Part shown: piece after piece, positions 9,240 through 19,081 of the stretch | Layout of the letters: every line of letters starts with the position of its first letter | Numbering within the stretch: position 1 is the first letter of the stretch | Assembly: GCA_949295025.1 (NCBI GenBank) | Contig: CASFJK010000012.1 | Coordinates: 1-41,643 of the forward strand | Reading direction: 5' to 3' | Source of the DNA: an uncultured Pseudomonadota bacterium | GTDB taxonomy: Bacteria > Pseudomonadota > Alphaproteobacteria > RF32 > CAG-239 | Length of the DNA stretch: 41,643 nucleotides | Program-made: the position numbers and the translations under genes | The notes under the pieces: model-generated | Told to the model about the DNA's origin: nothing | The model's database searches: none | The model's input: the letters and a program-made list of their open reading frames with translations, nothing else

Positions 9240-9702
9240 CTTTATTATCCTCTTTAATTGTTGCAATGTGTTTATCCAACTCATCACTCATTTTTATTAA
9301 GTTTTTCATATCTAATTCGGGGCTGATTCCTTGAGCTTTATAATCAGCATAGAACTCATCATTTTCATCTATCGGATTGTTTATTTCCGGTTTGAAAATA
9401 TAGTTGCTCCACGGGGTTTTTTGTTTGCCTTGCCACCAATTTTGCCAACCTTGACCGATAACTTTGATATCACACAAGCTATTGGCCAAAATGTGCTTTA
9501 TTCCGCAACTGTATTTTGATTCTTGCGGACAAGAAAGCAAATTTTGAGCCAATTCTTCCGTACATGGAATAAAGCCGCGTTTTTGCGTATCATATCGTGG
9601 AGATAGCAAAATCAGTAAAAACAACAAAAAACTAACCAATAAGATGAAGCTTATCAGCATGCTAAACCAATAACATTTCAGAAAAGCAAGCAACTTTCTC
9701 AT
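9223..9702 (-). CDS. Single-pass membrane protein, unknown
   Basis: 159 residues: one strong hydrophobic helix (about 12-34) and a soluble remainder with three Cys (about residues 47, 58 and 66, plus one near 77) that could form disulfides if periplasmic. The charged C terminus is probably flexible. Its ATG overlaps the stop of the GlmU-like gene by 4 nt (ATGA), and its own end overlaps pepF by 17 nt. No family recognised. Confidence 0.65.
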   Translation of the reverse strand: MRKLLAFLKCYWFSMLISFILLVSFLLFLLILLSPRYDTQKRGFIPCTEELAQNLLSCPQESKYSCGIKHILANSLCDIKVIGQGWQNWWQGKQKTPWSNYIFKPEINNPIDENDEFYADYKAQGISPELDMKNLIKMSDELDKHIATIKEDNKDEQKK

Positions 9703-10439
9703 GCTGATTTTTTTCCGTTTCTTGTATTCAAAAGTTCTTCCAACAAAGCTAATTCTTCTCTTGTGTTGGCGGCAGATGCTTCATATACAGAGCATTCAAC
9801 GGCACTACATTTCCACCCCTTTTCAAGAGCAATTTTAACGGCATCTGTCAGATAATATTCTCCAGCGGCATTGTTGTTATCAATGGCGTCAAGAATTTCA
9901 AACATTTTTTCACCATCAAAACACATCATGCCTGAGTTGCAGAATTTGACGGCTTTTTCTTCATCATTGGCATCTTTATATTCTACAATGCGTTCTAGCT
10001 CACCGTTTTTCATAATCAAACGACCATAACGTGCAGCATCTTCAGGACAAAAACCCAAACATACAACAGCATAACCTTCTCTTCTCTTATTTAAGATTTT
10101 TTCAATTGTTTCTTTGGTATAAAGCGGTTGGTCTCCAAAAATGACCAAAACATCACCCTTAAAACCATTTAAGGCTTCTTTTGCACATTTTACGGCATGT
10201 CCGGTTCCGAGTTGTTTATCTTGAACGCAGGTTTTATAAGGGACAACTTCTTTTTTTACCAAATCGCCATCGGGAGAAACTACTACCACAACCTCATCAA
10301 CCTTGGCAGACTCTAAGGTATCTAAAATATGTCTTATCATGGGTTTTCCGCATACCGGCATCATTACCTTAGGCAAATCAGATTTCATTCTGGTACCTTT
10401 TCCTGCTCCTAAAATGATGGCTGCTACTTTATTTGTCAT
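9699..10439 (-). CDS. GlmU-like nucleotidyltransferase, pyrophosphorylase domain only
   Basis: 246 residues matching the N-terminal uridylyltransferase domain of GlmU: LGAGKGTRM near residue 10 (nucleotide-binding loop), QLGTGHAV near 75, GDQPL near 103 (metal-binding Asp), NSGMM near 167 and GEYYLTDA near 192. In the usual ~450-residue GlmU a left-handed beta-helix acetyltransferase follows; here the protein stops. It probably transfers UMP to a sugar phosphate such as GlcNAc-1-P. Strong AAGGAG ribosome site. First gene of the operon with the membrane protein and pepF. Confidence 0.82.
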   Translation of the reverse strand: MTNKVAAIILGAGKGTRMKSDLPKVMMPVCGKPMIRHILDTLESAKVDEVVVVVSPDGDLVKKEVVPYKTCVQDKQLGTGHAVKCAKEALNGFKGDVLVIFGDQPLYTKETIEKILNKRREGYAVVCLGFCPEDAARYGRLIMKNGELERIVEYKDANDEEKAVKFCNSGMMCFDGEKMFEILDAIDNNNAAGEYYLTDAVKIALEKGWKCSAVECSVYEASAANTREELALLEELLNTRNGKKSA

Positions 10440-10527
10440 TTTGTATTCTCCTTTTATAATCTTTTTTTAATTAATATGAGTTTATATTAACAGAGGTATA
10501 ATTTTTGTTAATATCTTTGAGGCTGTT

Positions 10528-12684
10528 ATGAGAAAACTTTTTCTTGCAATTTGTTTCATTCTCGGTTTGGGCATTTCTATTGCGCACGCCGCATCACAAA
10601 GCGTGTCTAATATTGCAGAGGCTCAAAATCAAAACAATAAAAAAGAAAATTCTTTGGAAGTTGCTCAAAAGTTGATGCAAGAAAGACAACAATATCGCAA
10701 TATGTCACCGGAACAAATGCAAGAATATTTAAAAAAGCGTTTGTATCATGTTGTTATTAATGAGCTTGATGACTCTGACGGATTGGGCGGTGATGGCGCC
10801 GTTAATATTCAAAAATCAGCCATTGAACAAGAAATGGAAGCTCAAAGCAAAAAAAGTATTTTTGAAAAAATTTATGATCAAGCCATGAACAATCTCATTG
10901 ATATCACGGCGCCCAAACCGGCTGCAAAAATGTATACCGATGGTGATACAAATTCACAAAACATGAGACCTCAGGCTGCCATTGAACAGGAGCAAGCAAA
11001 ACAAAGATATTTAGCGCAAAAACAAGCCTGGCAAAACAGTAATGTGAATATGATTGAAGTGGCCTTGCCTCCTTTTAATCACAGGACCCTCATGCCTGCG
11101 AAAGAGCATATTCCTTACCTTTTTTCCAGAATAGAACTTTTACCCGATGGCTTGGTTAAATTTACCGACACCATTGTTGTGGTTGCCAACGGGCAAAAAG
11201 TTAAAGATAATGTTACCCGTATTTTTCCAAAATTTATTGTTGACCGCGAGGGACAAAGACAAAAAGTGGAATTTAATTTGTTGAATGTTTCTGTTAACGG
11301 AAATCCTGTTGAATATAAACTTTCGGATCGAAACAATTACATTTTTATGGAACCTAGCCAGAAAAGGCAACTTGCTCCGGGTGTTTATGAATATCAGTTT
11401 GATTATACAATTGATAATCAGATTTTCTCTTACGATGAATTTGATGAATTTTACTGGAATTTGACTGGAAGCATGTGGAATTTAGTTATCACAAGAGCCG
11501 GTGCTGCCGTAATTTTGCCTCCTAATACCAAGACTTTGGGACAAACTGCAATTTCCGGATATAATGGATATTGGAGAGATGATACAACTCTTATCACTCA
11601 AGAACAAGATAATGTTTTAGGCTTTGTTTCACAAACACCTTTGTTCAACGGACAAGCTTTAAACATGATTATTTCTCTTCCCAAAGGAGCCGTATCCAAT
11701 ATTTCTTGGAGTAAGAGATTTTTACGTCTTATAAATGCTTATGGTGATGTTATTTTTTCTACATTAGGATTTTTAGCCATTTTATTGTCATATCTCGTTT
11801 CTTGGAAATATATTCGTAATAACAAAAAAGCCTCTGCTAAAGGCGTGGCAAAAGATGCTCCTCTATTACGCTTTTTAAACAAGGGGGTTATTGATAAAAA
11901 GAGCTTTGGTGCTTTCTTGCTTGATTTGTATCGTAAAAATATTATTGATATCGAAGAAAACGATGACAATATCCTGTTAGTCAAAAAAACTGATAATTTA
12001 GCTTCTCTTTCTCAAAGTGAAAAGAAAGCCGTCAATGCTTTATTTAGTGGTCAGGAAGCTATCTTAAATGTTAATTCTTTTTCGATGCTTAAAATAACCA
12101 GGGCTTTTGACATTATTAAAAAAGCAGTTTCTCAAAAAATTAAGTTTCTTAATTTCAAACTGAATATTGGTTATCTGATTTTCAGCATCGGAATGTTGCT
12201 TATTACAGAAGCTTTTATTGCTTTGTTGAATTATAATTTTACGTATAACTTTATATTTTTACTCTTAACAACTGTCAGCCTTTGTTTTTGCTTATGGCTG
12301 TGCAAACATCGTTTTGATAAAAAATGGAAGAAAACAGCAGCCCGTTGCAGTGCCGGTGTTTTGTTTGCTCTCACTGCATTTATAATGTTGGCCATTGTTA
12401 ATTTAACCACCATTTTACTGTTGTGTGCCATTTTGTGGACAATATGGGAGTTTAGTTCTTTATATGCTCAAAGAGACGGACTTCTTGCCGCTTATGTTAA
12501 TGAAGCGCAAACCCTTTCTTCTTTATTGCAAAATAAGGTTGATGCTATTGGCTTGGGAAAAGATTTTCTAAAAAACCAACCGGCAATTTTAGCTCTAGAC
12601 TGTGAAAGTTTTTATACCGTCTGCGAACAAAATAAAAATGTCTATAAACTGGATATTATTACAAAATTGCTGGAAAAAATCTAA
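10528..12684 (+). CDS. DUF2207-type membrane protein with signal peptide
   Basis: 718 residues. Signal peptide (1-22, ending AHA). A Gln/Asn-rich linker (about 22-170) precedes a beta-rich extracytoplasmic domain of DUF2207 type (about 190-395, with the DEFYWNLTG segment). A helix lies near 408-430, then a cytoplasmic region and three or four helices (about 550-650). Predicted inner-membrane protein with a large periplasmic domain; the family's biochemical role is not known. GAGG ribosome site. Transcribed divergently from the GlmU-like operon, with 88 nt between. Confidence 0.8.
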   Translation: MRKLFLAICFILGLGISIAHAASQSVSNIAEAQNQNNKKENSLEVAQKLMQERQQYRNMSPEQMQEYLKKRLYHVVINELDDSDGLGGDGAVNIQKSAIEQEMEAQSKKSIFEKIYDQAMNNLIDITAPKPAAKMYTDGDTNSQNMRPQAAIEQEQAKQRYLAQKQAWQNSNVNMIEVALPPFNHRTLMPAKEHIPYLFSRIELLPDGLVKFTDTIVVVANGQKVKDNVTRIFPKFIVDREGQRQKVEFNLLNVSVNGNPVEYKLSDRNNYIFMEPSQKRQLAPGVYEYQFDYTIDNQIFSYDEFDEFYWNLTGSMWNLVITRAGAAVILPPNTKTLGQTAISGYNGYWRDDTTLITQEQDNVLGFVSQTPLFNGQALNMIISLPKGAVSNISWSKRFLRLINAYGDVIFSTLGFLAILLSYLVSWKYIRNNKKASAKGVAKDAPLLRFLNKGVIDKKSFGAFLLDLYRKNIIDIEENDDNILLVKKTDNLASLSQSEKKAVNALFSGQEAILNVNSFSMLKITRAFDIIKKAVSQKIKFLNFKLNIGYLIFSIGMLLITEAFIALLNYNFTYNFIFLLLTTVSLCFCLWLCKHRFDKKWKKTAARCSAGVLFALTAFIMLAIVNLTTILLLCAILWTIWEFSSLYAQRDGLLAAYVNEAQTLSSLLQNKVDAIGLGKDFLKNQPAILALDCESFYTVCEQNKNVYKLDIITKLLEKI

Positions 12685-12690
12685 ATAAAG

Positions 12691-12715
12691 AAAAGGCCGA
12701 ATTATTCGGCCTTTT
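12691..12715. terminator. Bidirectional intrinsic terminator overlapping a CDS end
   Basis: An 11-bp GC-rich stem (12691-12701 with 12705-12715), loop TTA, with A- and T-runs on either side. The minus-strand gene's stop codon (12702-12704) is the loop itself, so the hairpin encodes that protein's last residues. Confidence 0.85.
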
Positions 12716-13499
12716 CTTTTGTCTGAGACTTTTCATAGAAATATATAAAATATTGATATATATGCGCAAAGAATGAGGCTTTTAAAGCAATGTTTATAAA
12801 GCCCAGCATACATAATATAAAACTAAAAATGAAATCAATATAAATGTTTTTACCTAAAGCCATATAAAATGAAACGATAAAAAGATTCATTAAAATTATT
12901 GGCAAGGAAATGAAAAAAGAACCCCAAAAAATGCTGTTGATATTACCTTTGGTCAATGCGTATGATTTTTCAAAACCAATTTCACTATTTTCTAAGGCTA
13001 TTGCCGGAAATACTAAAGTATAACGCATGAAAAAGAATAAGACGACACACAAACTCAACATAAACAGCAAGATAAATGTAGATTTTTCTAAGGCAAGCCC
13101 CAAAAATTTTCCGATAATGCCTAAAATCAGGCTGGAAACGAAAGCAATGACAACTGCGGCAACTATCAATTTTACGGCTGCCCAAAGATATTTTAAATCT
13201 CTTTTATCTAAACGCAGATTGAAAAAACTTTTATATTCCGTGCGCTTGATAACATATGTAATATAAGATATCATGATTGAAACGCCAGCCAATAATGTAA
13301 ACCACATTGAAACAGGAAAACGCTGTTGATTGCTGCATTCTTCTGTCAGACACAAAGAAGGAAAACCTTCCAAAGCTTCAATCAATGTTAATAAAACACC
13401 CCAAAGCAAGCTTATTTTCCAAAAGACTTCCATATGATTGAAAACAAAGCTAAAACTCCTTTTCAGAGCCTCAGCAAAAGGTAATTTAATTTCCTGCAT
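12702..13499 (-). CDS. Multi-pass membrane protein, distant paralog of its neighbour
   Basis: 265 residues from the ATG at 13499, chosen because AAGGAAG sits just upstream; a frame to 13535 adds 12 basic residues. About six hydrophobic helices. The helix order, a Cys pair in the first outer loop and the RYTLVFP...T-G-N segment match the gene directly upstream, suggesting an old tandem duplication. The layout recalls families such as DUF975 or the membrane domain of glycerophosphodiester phosphodiesterases, but I cannot assign one. Overlaps the upstream gene by 14 nt. Confidence 0.65.
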   Translation of the reverse strand: MQEIKLPFAEALKRSFSFVFNHMEVFWKISLLWGVLLTLIEALEGFPSLCLTEECSNQQRFPVSMWFTLLAGVSIMISYITYVIKRTEYKSFFNLRLDKRDLKYLWAAVKLIVAAVVIAFVSSLILGIIGKFLGLALEKSTFILLFMLSLCVVLFFFMRYTLVFPAIALENSEIGFEKSYALTKGNINSIFWGSFFISLPIILMNLFIVSFYMALGKNIYIDFIFSFILCMLGFINIALKASFFAHIYQYFIYFYEKSQTKEKAE

Positions 13500-14397
13500 T
13501 ATTTTCTTCCTTTTCAGAAGCATATATAACTTCATACTGCAAATTTATATTATTCAAAAAGCTGATAAAAATGAATAATGAGAAAAAGCTATATATATAC
13601 TCTGATACCCACAAATTATACATTGTGATGTTGTTTGCCAATGATTTGAAATTGGTATATAGATTTCCAAAAATAAACATTGCCAACATTAAAATAAAGA
13701 TAAATCCGGCAAATATTCTTAAAGTGTTACCGGAAGTTTTTTGCCAAACTTCTGTCAATGGAGGCATTTTTTCTCCTCTCATCAAAAATCCTAAGAGGAC
13801 ATAAAAACGCAATAAAATCAGAGGCATGACAAAACCGATAGAAATAATGGCAAAAACAACCATTTCTATACGCCAATCCGGATTAGGTGTTCTTACATAT
13901 AAAATCCACCAAGAAATGAGCGGAAGCATATTTAACAATAAAAACATAAATAAGCAGCCGGAAATTTTTAACCAACTTTTATTAACGTGGTATAAAGAGT
14001 TTAATGAAAAAGAATTTTGCTTATAAATATACTCACACCATTTGATAGCTACAAATCCCCAAACCAACATTTTTATAATACTATGAAGGAGATATCCTCC
14101 TAGCGAATTGGAACAAAATAAAGTTTCGGTTTGGCCGGCGGAATAGGTGCATAAATAGTTAAAACCCATCAATGTTGATGTCATACAAACCAACAATGCT
14201 GCCGGCAATGTTAAAATAAAAAATATTTTAGCATTATCTAAAATCTGGTTGAAAGGAGAAAATATCAACCGAAATAAAGGTAATTTAATTTGTGTTTTTT
14301 GCTCATGTTCATCAGCCGGAGCCAATATTCCTCCTTTTTGAAATAAAGGATTAGATGAATATTTTTGTTGTAATTTGGTCAGCAATTTGTTCAACAT
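13486..14397 (-). CDS. Multi-pass membrane protein, unknown
   Basis: 303 residues. A soluble N-terminal tail of about 50 residues, then six hydrophobic helices. Two Cys occur in the first outer loop. The segment LLRFYVLLGF followed by a T-S-G-N turn aligns with the downstream paralog. It begins 2 nt after the dnaE stop and overlaps the next gene by 14 nt, so dnaE and both membrane genes are likely on one transcript. No function evident. Confidence 0.65.
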   Translation of the reverse strand: MLNKLLTKLQQKYSSNPLFQKGGILAPADEHEQKTQIKLPLFRLIFSPFNQILDNAKIFFILTLPAALLVCMTSTLMGFNYLCTYSAGQTETLFCSNSLGGYLLHSIIKMLVWGFVAIKWCEYIYKQNSFSLNSLYHVNKSWLKISGCLFMFLLLNMLPLISWWILYVRTPNPDWRIEMVVFAIISIGFVMPLILLRFYVLLGFLMRGEKMPPLTEVWQKTSGNTLRIFAGFIFILMLAMFIFGNLYTNFKSLANNITMYNLWVSEYIYSFFSLFIFISFLNNINLQYEVIYASEKEENNAGN

Positions 14398-14399
14398 GG

Positions 14400-17300
14400 C
14401 TAAAGTTCCTTTATGGTTGTTACCCCCGAAATGGCCCTGATTTTGCTCATAGTATCATTAACAAAGGCAAAACCACCGGGAAGTTCAATCCGAACATCCC
14501 ATTCGGTTAGCTCGGGTTTAATATAAATTTTATTCACACCATTATTATCATGGCGTAAAACTTCATGTATCGGCTTAACGGCACTCACATCATTAACATA
14601 AATAATCAGTCCGCTAGAAACATTGGCAATTGCTTGGTCCAAAGTTTCTACCAAATTTATCATTGTTCTCGGCATGGCTTCTTCATTTTCTTTGGTAACG
14701 GAAACACTTACCAACAGCGGCAAACCGGAATTGATAACCTCTTCATATTTTGCCAAACCATCTGAGAAAAGCAAACCTTCAAAATTGCTACTGCCATCCG
14801 ATAATTGCAGAAAGGCATATTTGTTACCTGATTTGCTAATGCGTTTTTGGAAAGATGTAACACAACCTGCCAATTTGGCCCTAATATTATCGCCAACACG
14901 TACACTGCCATAAACCTCGGCTGCAGATTTTACACCTAACTTTTCCATACCTTCTCGATAACTATCTAATGGGTGAGCGGAAATATAAAAGCCGATAGCT
15001 TCAGCCTCAACTTTCAATTTTTCTAATTCCGGCCAATCGGGTTTATCAGCTAATTTTACCTTGGTATGAAGTTCTTCCGTGCCAAACAAAGATGCTTGTG
15101 AACTGGTCTTTAATTCGGTTGAAGAATAGATATGTTGTATAATCGTTTCTATATTGGCAAAAATCTTACCGCGATTTTTTTCTAAACAATCAAAAGCACC
15201 GGCCTTGCAAAGTTGTTCCAACTGACGGCGGTTGATTTGTTTGAAATCGGTACGATGGATGAAGTCAGACATATCCTTATAAGGACCATTTTTCTTTCTT
15301 TCATCAACAATACTTTGCATGTTGGCGGCACCCACACCTTTAATCGCACCCAAAGCATAGCGAATATTACCATTTTCAACTGCAAAATCAGCATCAGAAT
15401 GATTGATATCCGGCGGCAAAACCTTAAATCCAAGCTTTTTGCATTCTTCTTTATAACCTTGCAGTTTATCCACGTTGGTCATATCCAAGGTCATAACGGC
15501 GCACATAAATGCAACCGGATGGTGTGCTTTCAAATATGCGGTTTGGTATGACACCAAAGAATAAGCCGCAGCGTGAGATTTGTTAAAACCATAAGATGCA
15601 AATTTTTCCATTTGGTCAAAAATGGCGGTTGCCGTAGCTTCGGGAATACCTTTTTTCAAAGCACCTTCGGTAAACATGGCGCGTTGCTTCGGAATCTCAT
15701 CGCGCATTTTTTTACCCATAACCTTACGGAGTTTATCCGCACCGCCCATGGTATAGCCACCTAAAACCTGCGCAATTTTCATAACTTGCTCTTGGTACAC
15801 CATAATACCATAGGTTTCGCCCAAAATAGGCGCCAAATCGGGGTGGAGATAGGTAATTTCTTCTTCGCCGTGCTTACGTTTAATATAGGTCGGAATATTA
15901 TCCATCGGTCCCGGACGATACAGAGACACAATAGCAATTAAGTCTTCAAAACGGTCAGGACGAATTTGTTTGTGAACATCTTTCATGCCCGGAGATTCAA
16001 ATTGGAACACAGCCGTGGTATCACCGCGAGAGAGCATTTGATAAGTTTCTTTGTCATCAAGCGGAATATTATCAATATCTAAATCTATTCCCTCACTGAT
16101 TTTGACCCAATCGACGGCTTTTTTGATGACGGTTAAGGTCTTCAGCCCCAAAAAGTCAAACTTAATCAAGCCGGTTTCTTCCACAAACTTCATATCATAT
16201 TGAGTAACCGGCATATCTGCCTTAGGATCTTTATACAAAGGTACAAGCTCATCTAACGGGCGGTCTCCGATAACCACACCGGCCGCGTGCATACCAGATT
16301 GACGATACAATCCTTCAAGCTTCATACCAATATCAAAAAGCTTGTTAATCTGAGGGTCGTTTTGGCGCATTTCTTCCAACTCGGGTACTTGCTCCAACGA
16401 CTCTTTTAAGGTGGGGTTTTTACCTTGAACCCCCGGAGGAATCATCTTAGAAATTTTATCTGCCTGTGCATAGGGCATTTGCAAAACACGCGCCACATCT
16501 CTGATTACGTTTTTGGCTTGCAATTTACCATAGGTGATAATTTGTGCCACATGGTCAAAACCATATTTATTTTGCACATATTCAATGGTTTTGTAACGAT
16601 TTTCTTGGCAGAAGTCGACGTCAAAGTCAGGCATGTTTACACGTTCAGGGTTCAAGAAACGTTCAAACAACAAATCTAATTTTAACGGATCCAAATCGGT
16701 GATTTTTAAAGACCAAGCCACAATGGAACCTGCACCGGAACCACGTCCCGGACCAACCGGCACGCCATGTCCTTTGGACCAACGGATAAAGTCGGACACG
16801 ATTAAGAAGTAACCAGGGAAGCCCATTTTTTTGATAACGCTTAACTCATATTCCAAGCGGGCATAATAGCGTTCATCTATTTCTTTTTTCTCTTCTGCGG
16901 TCATGCCTTCATAATAGACATGAACCTTCATGCGCTCGTTCAAGCCTTTATAGGCTTCTTCGGTAATAAACTCGTCTTGCGTTCTACCCCCGGGGCATTC
17001 AAAAATCGGCAGCAACGGCTGAACTTTTTGTGAAATGAAGTTACAGCGCATGGCAATATTAACGGTATTTTCTATGGCCTCCGGCAAATCTTTGAAAAGC
17101 TCAATCATTTCCTCGGCGCTGCGCAAGCGGTTATTTGGCGAAAATTTGCGGCGGTTTTCATTGGCAACATATTCACCTTCGGCAATACAAATCAAAGCAT
17201 CGTGCGCTTCATACATGTCAGCATTCATGAAGTAGGCTTCATTGGTTGCTACCAGAGGAATATTATATTTATATGCCCAATCAATAAATGTGTCTTCAGT

Positions 17301-17870
17301 CTTTTTTTCTTGCTCTAAACCGATACGAGAAATTTCCATATACAAGCGGTTGCCAAATATCTCGTGCAATTTAACAATATTAGCCTCAGCTTCATCTTTG
17401 CGGTTTTCCAGAAGCAAACGTCCGGCTTGACCTTCCCAACCACCGGTTAAGCAAATCAGTCCTTCATTTAATTCTTCCAAATCGCTCATTTTGAGCTGAG
17501 CACGCTCGCCTTTGGGAGGATTATCCAAATAGGAACGCTTCATCAAATGCATGAGGTTTTTATAGCCGGTTTCGTTCATCACCAAAATAATAATTTTATC
17601 TGGCTCAATCACACGCCCCTTAGACTTTAATAAATCATCGGCATCGGGATTACGCAAAAAGAATTGCGTACCAAGAATCGGCTTAACACCTTCATCGGAA
17701 GCATATTTTGACAAAGCCTTACCACAGAACAAATTGGCTGTATCGGTAATGGCGATAGCTGGGATGTTATTGTCGTGCATATAGTGGATTAATTTGGGCA
17801 CAAGAATAGCACCTTCCGACAATGAATAGGCGGAATGGACTCGTAAATGAACAAATTTTGGTGCCGACAT
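14400..17870 (-). CDS. dnaE: DNA polymerase III alpha subunit
   Basis: 1156 residues, the usual DnaE length. PHP domain at the N terminus (HLRVHSAYSLSEGA at 8-21, TDTANLF at 42-48). Catalytic palm with GPGRGSGAGS near 373-382 and the acidic PDFDVDF at 414-420. Finger and helix-hairpin-helix regions follow, then the OB domain near 980-1060. It is the replicative polymerase subunit that works with the beta clamp. AAGGGA ribosome site before the ATG. A terminator precedes its downstream neighbours only after the two membrane genes. Confidence 0.97.
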   Translation of the reverse strand: MSAPKFVHLRVHSAYSLSEGAILVPKLIHYMHDNNIPAIAITDTANLFCGKALSKYASDEGVKPILGTQFFLRNPDADDLLKSKGRVIEPDKIIILVMNETGYKNLMHLMKRSYLDNPPKGERAQLKMSDLEELNEGLICLTGGWEGQAGRLLLENRKDEAEANIVKLHEIFGNRLYMEISRIGLEQEKKTEDTFIDWAYKYNIPLVATNEAYFMNADMYEAHDALICIAEGEYVANENRRKFSPNNRLRSAEEMIELFKDLPEAIENTVNIAMRCNFISQKVQPLLPIFECPGGRTQDEFITEEAYKGLNERMKVHVYYEGMTAEEKKEIDERYYARLEYELSVIKKMGFPGYFLIVSDFIRWSKGHGVPVGPGRGSGAGSIVAWSLKITDLDPLKLDLLFERFLNPERVNMPDFDVDFCQENRYKTIEYVQNKYGFDHVAQIITYGKLQAKNVIRDVARVLQMPYAQADKISKMIPPGVQGKNPTLKESLEQVPELEEMRQNDPQINKLFDIGMKLEGLYRQSGMHAAGVVIGDRPLDELVPLYKDPKADMPVTQYDMKFVEETGLIKFDFLGLKTLTVIKKAVDWVKISEGIDLDIDNIPLDDKETYQMLSRGDTTAVFQFESPGMKDVHKQIRPDRFEDLIAIVSLYRPGPMDNIPTYIKRKHGEEEITYLHPDLAPILGETYGIMVYQEQVMKIAQVLGGYTMGGADKLRKVMGKKMRDEIPKQRAMFTEGALKKGIPEATATAIFDQMEKFASYGFNKSHAAAYSLVSYQTAYLKAHHPVAFMCAVMTLDMTNVDKLQGYKEECKKLGFKVLPPDINHSDADFAVENGNIRYALGAIKGVGAANMQSIVDERKKNGPYKDMSDFIHRTDFKQINRRQLEQLCKAGAFDCLEKNRGKIFANIETIIQHIYSSTELKTSSQASLFGTEELHTKVKLADKPDWPELEKLKVEAEAIGFYISAHPLDSYREGMEKLGVKSAAEVYGSVRVGDNIRAKLAGCVTSFQKRISKSGNKYAFLQLSDGSSNFEGLLFSDGLAKYEEVINSGLPLLVSVSVTKENEEAMPRTMINLVETLDQAIANVSSGLIIYVNDVSAVKPIHEVLRHDNNGVNKIYIKPELTEWDVRIELPGGFAFVNDTMSKIRAISGVTTIKEL

Positions 17871-17959
17871 ATAATCCCTTTTATCTAAGAAAATTTTCTG
17901 GCTAGATTATAACAATTTTGTTTGCTCTGGCAACTACAAAAATAAATATATCATTGCAA

Positions 17960-17985
17960 AAAAGCTCCTCGATTGAGGAGCTTTT
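17960..17985 (-). terminator. Intrinsic terminator after prfA
   Basis: Perfect 11-bp stem (17960-17970 with 17975-17985), loop GATT, followed on the minus strand by a T-run. It lies 5 nt past the prfA stop and separates the prfA transcript from dnaE. Confidence 0.85.
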
Positions 17986-17989
17986 ATTT

Positions 17990-19063
17990 TTAATCTAATT
18001 CAGAGAGTTTTTGTGCCTGATCTTCAGTTATCAAAGCATCTATAATTTCATCCAAAGCATCACCGGAAACAACCTCATCCAACTTATACAAAGTCAAATT
18101 AATACGGTGGTCAGTCACACGTCCTTGCGGATAGTTATAGGTTCTGATTCTTTCAGATCTATCACCAGAGCCAACTTGCAATTTTCTTTTTTCGGAATAT
18201 GCCGAATCGATACTTGCTTTTTGCATATCATACAACTTGGCACGCAAGTGGTTCATAGCTTTTTCTTTGTTCTTATATTGCGAACGGTCATCTTGGCACT
18301 GAACAACAACACCTGTAGGAATGTGAGTGATACGTACCGCAGACTCGGTTCTGTTTACGTGTTGTCCGCCAGCACCCGATGCGCGGTAAACGTCAATTTT
18401 CAAATCCGCCGGATTGATATACATATCAACTTCTTCAATCTCGGGCAAGACGGCAACTGTTGCGGCTGAAGTGTGAACTCGACCTTGAGATTCCGTTACC
18501 GGAACACGTTGTACGCGGTGCGCTCCAGACTCAAATTTCAAACGAGCAAAAACATCTTTACCGGTAATCTTGGCTGTCGCTTCTTTATAACCACCGAGCT
18601 CATTTTCGGTAACATCGTTAACCTCGAACTTCCAGCCCATTTTTTGTGAATAGCGTTGATACATTTCAAACAAAACAGCGGCAAACAATGCGGCTTCATC
18701 TCCACCCGTACCGGCTCTTACTTCCAAGATGGCGTTCTTTTCATCTTCTTCATCTTTGGGAAGGAGAAGAATTTTAACCTTCTTTTCCAACTCTGGCATT
18801 TTTTCTTTGAGTTCATAATATTCTGCCTCTGCCATCTCGCGCATTTCTTTATCGAGCTCAGCATCTTCCATCATGGCTTTGGCATCATTCATATTTTGCT
18901 CAGCATGGCGCATTTCGTTAACAGCTTCAACAACCGGTGTTAAAGCGGCCAATTCTTTATTCATGCGTACCAAATCTTCCGAACTGACATTCGGTTCAGA
19001 CAACAATGCCTGAATTTCATCGTGGCGATTGACTACATTACTTAACTTTTCTGCAAATGACAT
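17990..19063 (-). CDS. prfA: Peptide chain release factor 1
   Basis: 357 residues. The GGQ motif (232-234), which triggers peptidyl-tRNA hydrolysis, and the PVT tripeptide (188-190), the class 1 UAA/UAG-reading motif, are both present. The N-terminal helical domain and the C-terminal part are of normal length. GAAAGAAAG precedes the ATG. It follows ispG with an 18-nt gap. The usual neighbour prmC is not downstream; a terminator and dnaE follow instead. Confidence 0.97.
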   Translation of the reverse strand: MSFAEKLSNVVNRHDEIQALLSEPNVSSEDLVRMNKELAALTPVVEAVNEMRHAEQNMNDAKAMMEDAELDKEMREMAEAEYYELKEKMPELEKKVKILLLPKDEEDEKNAILEVRAGTGGDEAALFAAVLFEMYQRYSQKMGWKFEVNDVTENELGGYKEATAKITGKDVFARLKFESGAHRVQRVPVTESQGRVHTSAATVAVLPEIEEVDMYINPADLKIDVYRASGAGGQHVNRTESAVRITHIPTGVVVQCQDDRSQYKNKEKAMNHLRAKLYDMQKASIDSAYSEKRKLQVGSGDRSERIRTYNYPQGRVTDHRINLTLYKLDEVVSGDALDEIIDALITEDQAQKLSELD

Positions 19064-19081
19064 CTATTCTTTCTTTCCTTA

